This document shows, piece after piece, positions 33,301 through 43,540 of a DNA stretch of 64,000 nt. The DNA is from Branchiostoma floridae. Taxonomy: Eukaryota > Chordata > Leptocardii > Amphioxiformes > Branchiostomatidae. Both the position numbers and the translations under genes were made by a program. The notes under the pieces are model-generated. The model searched no databases, had not been told where the DNA came from, and saw nothing but the letters and a program-made list of their open reading frames with translations. The DNA lies in contig NC_049982.1 of assembly GCF_000003815.2 (NCBI RefSeq), positions 27,857,954 to 27,921,953 on the forward strand. Reading direction: 5' to 3'. How positions within the stretch are numbered: the first letter of the stretch is position 1; every line of letters begins with the position of its first letter.

Positions 33301-33662
33301 GGCCATATTGATTTGGTTGATATATGGATGACATCGACACATGCATTTTTGTTAATGTTTTCGGTCATACTGTAAATGTACCTGCTAAATATATGCTGCA
33401 TGAGTAATTAATTTTAATCTGAATATCGAAAACGGATACTATGCCGAAGAATGCTTTTGTCATTTCCAAAGTCAAAGATTAGAGAGGACAAAAATATAAA
33501 GAACACATTTTCGGTATGCCATACTCTGTGTGTTCAGCAATTTATTCAAAGTCCTGACCACTAAGATTCCATAATGAAGACAACTATCTTTTTAATTCGC
33601 ACGTTGGCATCAGTTTTGGGGCTCGAAGAGGATGCCATCCATATAGTCTAATTAGGATGCCC
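33301..33662. mobile_element. PIF/Harbinger-type MITE, GGCCATRTTGATTTG family
   Basis: The left end is GGCCATATTGATTTGGTTG; the right end, read inverted, is GGGCATCCTAATTAGAC. Both are followed inward by ATATGGATG(A/G)CATC. Target duplication TTA lies at 33298-33300 and 33663-33665. Relatives occur at 34637, 41215-41949 and 49409-49793, and a right end at 56821-56852. Confidence 0.78.
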
Positions 33663-33680
33663 TTAGACCGCAGTGAGTAA

Positions 33681-34004
33681 CTAAAGCTAGGGGCACAACC
33701 CGCCGTACTTGCAAGTGCCAAAACGTCGGCAATCTTTTGGTATCCGTAAGTGGTAAGTACCGTCTCCGAACGAACACGTGGCGAATCCCACGGATTTGGG
33801 AGCACGCAGACACGCCGTAGAAATTTAAGTGCATGCAGAACTTTCTCTGCGTTCGGGCTGCGGATTCGCCCTCCGTACGTGCCAGTACGGGCGACGCACC
33901 TGCCATGTACAGACTGAACGTTTTCAAGAATACGGGGCAGACGTGGCCTCCACAAAAAACGTACGGACAAATTGCACGTACGGCGGGTTGTGCCCCAGGC
34001 TTTA
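33681..34004. mobile_element. inverted-repeat element with GGGGCACAACCCGCCGTAC ends
   Basis: The left end is CTAAAGCTAGGGGCACAACC followed by CGCCGTAC; the right end mirrors it as GTACGGCGGGTTGTGCCCCA followed by GGCTTTA. The inside is GC-richer than the surroundings and open on both strands, with no protein I recognise. Its right terminus has been hit by the next element. Confidence 0.75.
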
Positions 34005-34401
34005 GGGAGGGTTCACACGTGCGTATATGTTCAAGTCCGTATGAGGTCCGTATGGAAGTCTTAGCCTCTAACAGTCTACACAGGTTGCCGGTAAAATGAT
34101 AGAAATTGCACAGATGAACCCAGATAGGATGCCATCGAAATTAGTGAAAGCGTACTCCTCTGGCACGTTATGTGTCTATATTTTTCCCAATTTCAACTAT
34201 TTTACAGCGACCTGTGGAGCCTTGTTAGCCTCCATAGCAGGCTTTCTGGGGCCTATTTTTGGCTCATAATACACCTTTGCTGGCCATTTCTATTTGTACT
34301 CGGTCGCTGATTGCTGGCGTTTTCTGATAGCCGGCCTTGTAGAGGCTACGAATTCTATACGGACCTCGAACGGACTTGCATATATACGGACGTGTGAACC
34401 C
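34005..34401. mobile_element. GGGTTCACACG inverted-repeat element, copy 2
   Basis: Ends of about 60 bp, with GGGTTCACACGTGCGTATAT against ATATACGGACGTGTGAACCC, then AGTCCGTATGAGGTCCGTAT and its mirror. GGCTTTA flanks it at 33998-34004 and 34402-34408. The inside repeats the TAGCCTCTA...GATAGAAATTG core seen at 12535 and 13037. Confidence 0.82.
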
Positions 34402-34636
34402 GGCTTTATATGGTTAGCATCCTCTGCAAACTATAAATTCCAAAGTGCAAAAACAATTAGATAGGTTTGAAAACAAAATTCATAAGTATTCGAAGTGAAG
34501 AAATGTATCACAGACAGCAGCTCTTTAACTCCTGTGTTCACGCAATTGTAAAATGATACGATCATACTGATAAAGCCTGAATCCGAATAAAACATGAAAA
34601 AGGCAAAAAGTAAAGCCAGTTTAAACATTCTTCGTC

Positions 34637-34860
34637 AGGCAATGTTGATTTGATTATATGGATGGCATCCATTGGAACATACTGATGCGAGCAGGTGAAT
34701 GAGAAAGAACGTTTGGCCAAAAAAATCTTCAGTATGAAATCTGAGTGGTCATGAAAGTTGAACACGGGACTAAACACATGTATGGTATAGCAACAATTAG
34801 GTTTAGGGACTGGTACATTTGTACCGGTACAATCCTGTTTTTTTTTCTTCTTCTTCTTGG
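34637..34860. mobile_element. half element of the GGCCATRTTGATTTG family
   Basis: It starts GGCAATGTTGATTTGATTAT and continues with blocks shared with 41215-41460 (CAATTAGGT, GG(A/T)ACTGGTACATT). I could not pair it with a right end. Confidence 0.55.
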
Positions 34861-34887
34861 ACTTGTCCGCCAAAAAAAGATAAGTGA

Positions 34888-35007
34888 CTACAAAATGTTT
34901 CAATATGGCCGACACTAGTCCACCTAGTCTCCTAAATAGTCTGTACTACTTTCTGTACAAGCTGCGCCGAGCCGACAGCTTGTCGGCCATATTGAAACAT
35001 TTTGTAG
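34888..35007. repeat. 27-bp perfect inverted repeat (hairpin)
   Basis: CTACAAAATGTTTCAATATG plus GCCGACA at 34888-34914 is exactly mirrored at 34981-35007, with a 66-bp spacer. Probably a small folded transposon. Confidence 0.85.
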
Positions 35008-36565
35008 GCACCGGTTACTGATTGGCTTGTGCCGAAGGACGCAATCTCATTAATATTTATAAGACTGGTGCCGGAAGATTAAGCAGAGTCGGATCCGGTC
35101 GCCGAATTCTGAGTAGGAGACGGGGGTATCAGAGCACAACAATTGACAGACAAAAGATCATCAAAAGATGTAGAGGAAATCTACATCTGTGATACCTTTT
35201 TCAGACAGTTTGTTGCAAAACAAGACCTCTGCCTTTTTCGCTGGATCTTGAACCGCTCTAGTGCTATCAAGGAGGTTGAAAGAGGGGAGCTATCGGGTCG
35301 GACCCGGAGACCAGTGTGCGATCATCGGGCATGTCTGTAGTCTGTAAAGCCTATTCTATGGCTTTATCACTGGCATCTTTGTTTCCCTGGCCTTCAACGA
35401 CTGTAGTTAGCACGATTATCAAAATTAGAAGCCTGAAGATATACATCTTTGCTGTGGTCCTTCAAGAACCCACATATTAGAGCAGCATACTAGAAGGCTA
35501 ATACTTTGGTCAAAACTAGAATAAAAGGGGCCCCGTCGGGTAGTTTACGGGCTCTCTTTTTGCACTTTCTGGCGTGTCCTCTACATGGATCCGTGGGACT
35601 CCCTTCGACCACCGGTTTATTTCGGGCCTGGTAAGAAATAGACGGTGTTCGCTAGTCGGCAGTCCATCGAGACAACTTTGTGGCTTCAGGGTCCGGCCGG
35701 GGCTCCACCCCTGCGGGCACCGGTGTAAATGTGACCGTGACATTAGATAATTCAACTCCAATACTCTTTATCATAAGTGCTAAATGCACCACTAAGACTT
35801 GAAATATTTCGAATGTACTGCAAACACTCTAGGCCACTGCATTGCTTCTGCTATAAAACACATGGTAGATTATCAATAAGTCTCTTTCACCGTCTTATTT
35901 TGATTGTCTCATCAGCTTGTTTTTCTTCTTCCTTAATTCTGAGCCGCTGTAACGGGGGTGACTAGCAGTGCGCATGGTGTTAGTAAGTGAAGCTTTTTTT
36001 TGTTTTACATTTCTTTGTAATTGCTAGCTTACTATGTAGACCAAAAGATGGAGCATCTATGTGTTGATATTATTTCATACCTGACAAATATGTTATATCA
36101 TGATAACGTTATTGAAAGCAGCCTACGTGTTTCGATCTCTTGTCTTGGGTAGGCTTCGTGCTGCAAGCTGGTAACCCTAAAGACTATTTCCCAGTTTTCC
36201 TCCTATGGCCACAGCAATTGAATTTTATGGTTGACATCCTTTGTAGAGCGCAAAAAAACAACAAGATGGGAAAAAACAAGGTATTCATTCCTGTATTAAA
36301 GAAGTGAACTAGTGTAGTAAAAGTGATACTATTGTGGTACACTGGTATCACTTGCCAAGCTGGCAACTACAACCATGGCTTCAATATATGGTGACACTCT
36401 TAGTAAGAGTCATACAACTATCCAGCAAGTTTCAGTTCTGCAACTATAGTCATGGCTACCTCCCTAGTGTCACTTTTACAAGTATGGTCATTAGGCTACA
36501 ACACAAATCGTTTGCCTATTTGGTCTATCTGACCCATCCGGGAAGAGGAAAAAATTATTGCTTTT
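35008..36565. other. intergenic; GC-richer unassigned open block at 35516-35761
   Basis: The minus frame at 35516-35761 (81 codons, MELNYLMSRSHLHRCPQGWS...) sits in a locally GC-rich block unlike its flanks. I recognise no domain. It may be a retroelement fragment. The rest has no gene I can support. Confidence 0.35.
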
Positions 36566-36665
36566 NNNNNNNNNNNNNNNNNNNNNNNNNNNNNNNNNNN
36601 NNNNNNNNNNNNNNNNNNNNNNNNNNNNNNNNNNNNNNNNNNNNNNNNNNNNNNNNNNNNNNNNN
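36566..36665. other. assembly gap (100 N)
   Basis: Exactly 100 N, which suggests a gap of unknown size. Confidence 0.99.
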
Positions 36666-37859
36666 AACGGGGACAGAATAGAAACCCCGACATGAACGTC
36701 AAAACTATTAGAGTCTAATATCATGCTGAACATGAAAAGCGGTCTGTGGGCCGATGTGAGCTTTTCTGAATAAGCAAACTCCAGGTTCAAACAAGACGAA
36801 ACAAACAATCTGCTTGGAGAGTAAGTTTTCCTTTAAGTTCGTAGTTTTATATGACTACATGACTTACAGAAATATTAACTAACTTAAAGCTTGTAGACGT
36901 CCTTAAGCTAAGAGATCGTATTTGACTACAAAGATAGAAGATTTGAACTCGTGGCCATAAGAGGCAAACTCAATAGATAGTTTTAAACAAAGCTTATAGC
37001 TAGATGTCCAAAGGTTAGGTGTGACAGGTCATCAAGTATAATATATATCGAGCTGCAGTGATAATTTCCCAAACTTATTCAGTAGTAGTAGTAGTAGTCC
37101 ACTGTGTTCTGTTTTTGCAGTGGTCTGGACACTCTGCAGCTGCAGTCAGTCTTTCTTACACTCTCTTCACTTCATCTTGTTCATTGCGAGTCTTTTTATT
37201 CAATACCAAGTATAACTCTACAAATCACTCGGCATGTCTGTTTGTTTTTAAGTTATTTGGGGCTTCCGTAATTTGGGGCTTCCGTAGGATTGTTTAAACA
37301 TGGAATGGCTAAATCAGATTCGAAAAAAAAAATATATGCAAATTTACTGCCATTTAGGATTCCGGCGCATATTAACAGGGCGCGCAAACAGTCTTCAACA
37401 GGGCGGAAAGATTGCTTCCGCCGATTCAGCAGTAGATCTGCATTTCAAAACACCAGGATGCTGTTCATAAGTGTTTCCCGCACCATTGCAATATTCAACA
37501 GTACTTATTTTGTTTTCGTCCGCCGTTTTGCCGTTAAAGAGGAAGGGGTGGATTTTCAAATACTGATTGGTACAAAAGGAAGAAATGAAAGCCACTGGTT
37601 GATTTTGGAAGAAGGTTTCATGTTTAGTTTAGTTTGATACAGCTCTCCATTAGTGACTGACATGTCATTATTCGTCCTGGAGTCCGGGTGATTTGTAAAG
37701 AATCACCTACTCAAGACGAAAGGATTTGTACCATCGCATAGCACACCATCGCAAGTGTGGTGGGTTCTTTAACCTGGGTGTTTTTAAACACGGGAGCTCC
37801 ATTTAACGTTCTATCCGAGATCCTATAGTCGAAGCTAGATACTCATTTCACCTGAAAAT
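36666..37859. other. intergenic, no feature recognised
   Basis: The plus frame 37290-37637 (115 codons) has no motif, splice signal or codon pattern to support it. There is a short (AGT)n at 37081-37098. Confidence 0.4.
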
Positions 37860-38003
37860 TTGTGACGTACCTAGGCAAAGCAAGGTACTCATTTTCACCT
37901 GAGTAAAGTGAGGAAAGCCGTGTTAAGTGCCTTTCCCAGGGGAAACAAGATCCGTGACACGCCAAACACGCTGCCGCTGCGCCACGCAATCTCACTTTGA
38001 GGG
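37860..38003 (-). mobile_element. tRNA-derived SINE, second family, copy 2
   Basis: On the minus strand it begins GTGAGATTGCGTGGCGCAGC (box A-like TGGCGCAGCGG), then GGAAAGGCACTTAACACGGC, TTTCCTCACTTTACTCAGGT and GAAAATGAGTACC. It matches the fragment at 27930-28080 in order and wording. Confidence 0.7.
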
Positions 38004-38009
38004 TGATGC

Positions 38010-39550
38010 TGCGTTGATGAACCTTTAAACATGCGTATGCCTTCAGATTATTTTACCTTTTCAGACGTTGTGCACGTACGTCTTCCTTGTTATATTTCAC
38101 CCATTCCACAGTTGTGGGTCGAAATATATTGTTTTTTTTTGGCGTTTCCCCTCCTTCTTCTTCAGTCAAATATTTAAGTCTATTCATTATGGTCATATTT
38201 TGGACCAACTGGCCTAAAATTTGGCATAAAGCTAGAGTGGGCCAATGCCCACTAGCTGTTCATTTCTAGGTATTGGCCTCTGAAATGGTTTTGTCAATTT
38301 TTTTGTACCCAGAAAGTATATAATGTCCCCGAAATTCGTTATTTGTCTTGAAATATGTCCAAAAAGTTTCGAACATATTTTTATATCATACAATGCATTA
38401 AAATGATTCATTTTTTTGTGATTTTCCCCATTATTTGTACCGACAATGTACAAACAATACAAACCATACCAAATACTGGATCTTACACACACTTAACAAG
38501 TACTTGTACCTAACATGTACAAAAAAATCATACCCAACACCAGATCTTTTACATATGAATCTTTTTATTATCATCAAAAAGAGACTTGAACACAAAACGT
38601 CTCTTGTTACGTGAATTTTGAAATGTAAATGACTTTTCAGTGCAACAAAGTTTAACATGCATGCTTGGTCTCTTCACAAAGGTGGATGTTCTTAATCAGA
38701 AACCTCTTCCAATTCTTCAGGTTTCCGGGTCTACCTTGTTCCGTTCAGAGAAGCACGGGTCCCGTATGTGGTTTTCCCTGCTTCTTCATCGTAGGTCACG
38801 TTTCTGCCGAAGAAAGAAAAAAAAATAGATTAACTCTCGCGAGAACTTGGTCACTCCGTGATCAAGATGGACTGATAGCCATCGAAAATTTGTCATCAAG
38901 GTATGTGTGTTTACCTGGGAAAATGGTCACTGGTTGATAAAAAATCCTATTAACTGTGTACGTACGTGACTGATGAATCTCTTCAACGAAAATAGATTAA
39001 AAAAAGAATGATTGCAAAATTAACCGCACAAATTGAGAACCAAACGTTATCAGAAATTCTAAAACCAGGTGTATACCCAATTGGTATGAAGGTTAGACAT
39101 ACGGGTAATAACATAATTGTGCAAGGTTAAACGGATAGATTTTGTCGACGGTCAGACATTTCATGTAGCGCCAACTACCTTTCGTGAGTTACTTGTGTCC
39201 AGTAACTGTCGTCACGATCGAGTCACTGATGAAATGAAGTGGATGCTACTTAAGACGTCAGACCGTTTCCATATTCTATCCAGGAACACTTGCCTTGCGT
39301 ATACCCAACTCAACTAGGAGTTTCTATCTTAATTCTCAATTATAAAAATCCACCTTCTTTTGTCTTTCTCTGCGTCCCCCCCCCCCCCCGAAAAAAACAA
39401 GACAACTAATGTAGATATAGCCAACTTATTAAATAGTCTCCTGTATCTACAATATTCTCAATTATTGCCCCAGTCACGTGCATGTCTCCTGTGTTTATGC
39501 CACATATGTGTTTATCTAAGTAAACGTACTTGTAATAAGCCTTCGGATAA
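38010..39550. other. intergenic; one relative of the 163-bp repeat
   Basis: 38195-38320 (GGCCTAAAATTTGGCATAAA, GAGTGGGCCAATGCCC) is related to the 18125-18790 array. There is a C-run at 39377-39389. No gene seen. Confidence 0.45.
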
Positions 39551-39556
39551 GAACTT

Positions 39557-39562
39557 TTTATT
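39557..39562 (-). terminator. polyadenylation signal AATAAA
   Basis: TTTATT on the plus strand, 160 bp past the stop codon of the secreted repeat protein. It is the first canonical signal downstream. Confidence 0.6.
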
Positions 39563-39721
39563 GTAAAACGGTACAATAAAATTTAAAAGTTCTTTTTAGT
39601 GTAAAACGGTACTTTTCCGAGGCAAACTAAATTCAAAATGTATTTTACAGCAGTAATGGCTTTCTTAGTGATTCTTATAATACAGAACGACCTGCGAACT
39701 AACCTTGTCTGTCATTTTCAG

Positions 39722-40540
39722 TTAGGCGGATTTCTTCTGCTTGGACATTGGTGGTCCGAGCCCAGACAGGTTCATACCCATCTTCTCCTCGGCATATGCA
39801 ATGGCTTCCTCTAGGGGCATACCTTGGGCCATGGCTTGCCTTATCAGGGCCATCTTCTGTGAGGCGTAAGCAACGGCTTCTTCTCCGGACTTCCCTTGGG
39901 TCATCGCTTCCATTATCAGGGTCATAAAGTCGGGAGGAGGGGCATCGTCGGATTTCTTTTGCTTCTTGGACTGTGGTGGGCCGAGCATAGATGGATCTAT
40001 TCCCATGGCCTCCATCATCTTCCGGTTGACGTATGCAGCAGCTTCTTCTCCGGACATTCCTTGGGCCCTGGCTTCCGAGAACAGGGCCATGGCTTCAGGT
40101 GGAGGGGCATCGTCGGATTTCTTTTGCTTCTTGGACTGTGGTGGGCCGAGCATAGATGGATCTATTCCCATGGCCTCCATCATCTTCCGGTTGACGTATG
40201 CAGCAGCTTCTTCTCCGGACATTCCTTGGGCCCTGGCTTCCGAGAACAGGGCCATGGCTTCAGGTGGAGGGGCATCGTCGGATTTCTTTTGCTTCTTGGA
40301 CTGTGGTGGGCCGAGCATAGATGGATCTATTCCCATGGCCTCCATCATCTTCCGGTTGACGTATGCAGCAGCTTCTTCTCCGGTCATTCCTTGGGCCCTG
40401 GCTTCCGTGAACAGGGCCATGACTTCGGGAGGAGGGGCATCGCCAGGCGGCGGCGGAAGACCTCCATGCGGTGCGCCTTGGATGGAAACCGTTGCGACCA
40501 CCAACAGCAGTGCTGGAATAAGCTTCAACGACAACATCAT
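39722..40540 (-). CDS. secreted protein of near-identical 55-residue repeats
   Basis: 272 residues, one coding exon, ATG at 40540 and TAA at 39722-39724. Residues 1-23 (MMLSLKLIPALLLVVATVSI-QGA) are a clear signal peptide. After a proline-rich PHGGLPPPPG come three repeats at 34-88, 89-143 and 144-198, each running DAPPPEAMALFSEARAQGMS, then GEEAAAYVNRKMMEAMGIDP, then SMLGPPQSKKQKKSD. A degenerate fourth unit (199-272) holds two shorter helices, ending GLGPPMSKQKKSA. There are no cysteines, so it is unlikely to be a disulfide-stabilised toxin or peptide. Each unit is an alanine/methionine-rich helix pair between a proline linker and a basic KKQKK stretch, which could be a convertase site. No family recognised; function unknown. 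The second Met (40537) is an equally possible start. Confidence 0.85.
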   Translation of the reverse strand: MMLSLKLIPALLLVVATVSIQGAPHGGLPPPPGDAPPPEVMALFTEARAQGMTGEEAAAYVNRKMMEAMGIDPSMLGPPQSKKQKKSDDAPPPEAMALFSEARAQGMSGEEAAAYVNRKMMEAMGIDPSMLGPPQSKKQKKSDDAPPPEAMALFSEARAQGMSGEEAAAYVNRKMMEAMGIDPSMLGPPQSKKQKKSDDAPPPDFMTLIMEAMTQGKSGEEAVAYASQKMALIRQAMAQGMPLEEAIAYAEEKMGMNLSGLGPPMSKQKKSA

Positions 40541-40545
40541 GGCTT

Positions 40546-40724
40546 CTGAACAGAAAAGAGAGATACTGCTTTAGAACATACACTTTTCCGGACAGAAATA
40601 TTTAAGCTAACTCGTATCAGCGCGTGCACATGATGAAACTGGGGGTATGGTAAACTATAGTACAGAATATAGTAAGGTAGTGCAAACTATAGTAAGACAG
40701 TAAGTTAGACAATACAATACGTAC
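40546..40724 (-). other. 5' UTR intron of the secreted repeat protein
   Basis: The acceptor TTTTCTGTTCAG ends at 40546, five bases (AAGCC) before the ATG. A GTACGT donor starts at 40724. Length is 179 bp. Confidence 0.6.
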
Positions 40725-40785
40725 TTTCAAATGGCCCTAAAACACGCCAGGGACTTTCTGTACTTGCCTCTCTGCAAATGTGGAG
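40725..40785 (-). other. probable noncoding exon 1 of the secreted repeat protein
   Basis: It lies between the expected start site about 30 bp after the TATA box and the GTACGT donor. The exact 5' end is estimated. Confidence 0.5.
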
Positions 40786-40806
40786 AAGAACACAGGCAAC
40801 TGCCCT

Positions 40807-40817
40807 CCTTTTATACC
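40807..40817 (-). promoter_or_regulatory. TATA box (GGTATAAAAGG)
   Basis: A strong TATAAAA on the minus strand, placed correctly relative to the inferred exon 1. It suggests a tightly regulated, possibly highly expressed tissue-specific gene. Confidence 0.65.
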
Positions 40818-40829
40818 AGTCCTCGCCTC

Positions 40830-41212
40830 GCAACGCAGCTACGGGATTCTCAGAAAGAGTTTAATGATCAATTTTCTATTCCAGGTCAAATGAAATTACT
40901 GCATCCGGAGGTTTAAAAAATGATGCGGGTTATTTTGCTTTAATGGCGACTACGACACGCAGAATTCAAAATGAGCAATCGGTTTCATCTCAAGCGAGAA
41001 ATTACGGCAATATTTGGGGCTATATGCTACAAGGCTTATTCAAAATGGTTCTATATAAAACCATTTGCTGTTTGTCTTTGGATATGGGGATTTTCAGTTT
41101 TGTATTTGCGTTTTTTATATTTTGACGAGTATCAGAAACAACGGAGTTAAAAACTACTTAGTCGTAGAGAGAAAGCTTTAGGTCAATCTCAAAATAGGAA
41201 CATGAACCACAC
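40830..41212. other. upstream flank, no feature recognised
   Basis: AT-rich, no gene or repeat boundary seen. Confidence 0.45.
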
Positions 41213-41214
41213 TA

Positions 41215-41949
41215 GGCCATGTTAATTTGATTATATGGACGACATCCTCCAGGAACTACAAAACTGATGCGGCGCGCGAAAAGAAAAGTTTGCCCCCTCC
41301 CCAAATATTGCCTTCGGTAAAAAATCTAACTGGTCAGGAAGGTTGAACATAGTACTAAAGACACATATAGACACAGTATAGTTAACCACCAATTAGGTGT
41401 AGGAATCGGTACATTGTACGGGTACCGGGTAAAAAAAATTATTCTTGGACCGGTCCGAAAAAAAAACAGACCTGAAAAAAAAAACGGTTTGTGCGTTTTG
41501 GGGCTTATCGGGCCAAGAAATATAACAAGAGTAAATTCGAGTTTATAGTCATTTGTAACTTGTTCACACAGTCAAAGATACAGAGGCAATTAGCCTTGAG
41601 TACAAGAAGATTTAAAACGCTAGTAGGGGTGAGGGGAGGGGCGGATGCTCCACCAAACAGCTTCCTTTGCAACAAAACTGAACAGGACCTGTACCTAAAA
41701 TTTCTGTACCCGGCCGGGTACCCATTCCTACCAACAATAGATTTTTTTTATTTATGCCCGTTTACATCTTGTTCTTTGACATTATATTTACTTTAACATT
41801 AGTTATCTGTTTTCTGATAGCTTTTTTTTCAATCGACGTCATATTCCTTCTCATCTAACAGCTGCTTTGCACGATCTTCAACTTTTTTGGACACAGCCGA
41901 AAATTGATGCCCGTGCGGATGCCATCCATATGTTCAAATTGACATGACC
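41215..41949. mobile_element. longer element of the GGCCATRTTGATTTG family
   Basis: The left end is GGCCATGTTAATTTGATTAT. The right end, read inverted, is GGTCATGTCAATTTGAACAT, and both continue ATGGA(C/T)G(A/G)CATCC. At 735 bp it is twice the size of 33301-33662. No transposase frame seen. Confidence 0.7.
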
Positions 41950-42590
41950 TTATAGTCGCGTGGAGTGCCTTTCCCAGAAACACATGTACAGCGCCAGCAT
42001 GCAGACAGAAATTCCAGAACCCGTGACCTCTTGATCCCGTGCCCTTTAGCCCACCCACTCGCGTATTTGACGCCAATGACATTGTAATCAGCTGTTGATT
42101 GTAACACAGTACATCCCCCACACAAGGAAAAAGTATTTGGAAAACTACAACATTGGCGCCAACCAGTCCCCAGTTGTGACAAAAATATGGAAACTTTCCT
42201 AATGTATAAAGAGGCCAAGAAATCGAGAACTTGTTCCTGCTTTTTTTTTCAATCAAGTTCGTAGGGCCTGATGTTACCATCATAAAGATGAAGAGCGGCC
42301 CATAGCGATAACTGTAGCAGCTGTTTTCCCACATCAAGCTTAGACAAGCTTGACTTTACTGACTCAATAGGCGAAGCAGGTGGTACGAGCGTTTGTAGTA
42401 TATCAGGCATAAAATATGTAGTCTCCTTTGTAGACAATGGTGCGACATTTTTATTTATTTATTTGAGGGGGCACTGGTTTGCTATTTTCAACACGCCACA
42501 CTCTCTTATTCTTGAGCTCCTCAACCACCAAGCTTTACGTCTCATCTTAGATATAGATGGTCTCCCTTTCCTGAGATATACCGGTGTGAC
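41950..42590. other. intergenic, no feature recognised
   Basis: A block at 41958-42050 (GTGGAGTGCCTTTCCCAGAA...GACCTCTTGATCCC) may be another worn SINE. Otherwise nothing. Confidence 0.35.
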
Positions 42591-42594
42591 AGCG

Positions 42595-43248
42595 ATCTCG
42601 CCCCCCCCCCCCCCCGGGGGGGGCGAAATCACTAGAGATCTAGGTATTAATTAGAATAACGCACATTTTGGTATATGCACCTGGCCAAGGGATATCTTCA
42701 CCTCCAACATGACTGTTTTTTCTAGTATTTAGGAACTGATGCATTTATCCGTGTTTCTTAAGACTGGTACTTTACCAGTGTTTGTGTAGCATTTAGCAAC
42801 AGCTATATCAACTTGCGCGTAGATAGTGTTTATAATGAGAAACTATTATTCACGTGTGTTTTTGTTAGTGCTTTGGAAATGTTTCCAGACAAGAAAGAAA
42901 AACACTGTGACAAATTGAAAACATATAGCTGACGTATTCCGTGCCATAGACGGTGTTGATTTATACGTTTGGAGTAGTACTGTTTTTATGCCACCTCAGC
43001 TGCAAAAATGGTCTTTTTCATTTCAATGTCATATTTGCACCGAACAATATAGTATCGACTTTCGAGGTATGACCTCTTACGGTACGGTAATAAGGTGTCA
43101 TATAGGTACCAGGTAACACACCATATACGTTACTCCCCAGGTGCAGTATAGTACCAGGTAGCGCACCTGTAATATATGTAATAGCCAGCTGCTCTGGGGG
43201 GGGGGGGCGAAAACGCTAAAGGGGGGCGAAAACGCTAGTGATCTCGCC
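42595..43248. repeat. poly-C/poly-G palindromes with GGGGCGAAATCACTAG
   Basis: GCGATCTCG-C15-G8-CGAAATCACTAG at the left forms a perfect C/G hairpin. GGGGGGCGAAAACGCTAGTG followed by ATCTCGCCCC stands at the right, in inverted orientation. Probably the ends of one folded element. The C/G runs are prone to sequencing error. Confidence 0.55.
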
Positions 43249-43251
43249 CCA

Positions 43252-43540
43252 CCGGTGCAATGGCCTAGTGGTTGGAGTGTTCGCCTTGCATTCGGTAGGT
43301 AGTGAGTTCGATCTCGATCTCCGGCCGAGTCATACCAAAGACTTTAAGAATGGTACATGCTTCTTTCTCTGCTTAGCACTCAGCATTCGGGAAAGAGTAT
43401 GGACGTTGAACACACACCACTACCAGTGGACTAGCCCCCTGCTGTAGTAATTGCGTTGTGTGGCCCAAGGGCTACTGAAACGGAGAAGGGCGCCGCCCTA
43501 TGCGCCATCAGGCGCGGGAATGACTTTAACTTTTAACCCT
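43252..43540 (+). mobile_element. tRNA-derived SINE, copy 2
   Basis: Box A-like TGGCCTAGTGGTTGGAGTG, box B-like GAGTTCGATCTCG, then the same body as 1765-2058 (CAGCATTCGGGAAAGAGTAT, CCAGTGGACTAGCCCCCTG, GGGCTACTGAAACGGAGA, GGCGCCGCCC). It is better preserved in the promoter boxes than copy 1. Confidence 0.85.

Noticed and set aside
33584-34099. Open frames of 88-128 codons on both strands
   Set aside because: They lie inside inverted-repeat elements; openness on both strands reflects base composition.
36334-36808. Frames crossing the 100-N gap
   Set aside because: The unknown residues join unrelated sequence; the gap size is arbitrary.
37290-37637. 115-codon plus frame
   Set aside because: No recognisable domain; starts in an A-rich run; nothing upstream or downstream resembles a gene structure.
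39896-40574. Plus-strand frames of 202-217 codons opposite the secreted repeat protein
   Set aside because: Shadows of the minus-strand CDS, open only because its repeats are GC-rich; they lack a signal peptide.
41855-42337. 160-codon minus frame
   Set aside because: Crosses the end of a MITE and a worn SINE-like block; no protein motif.
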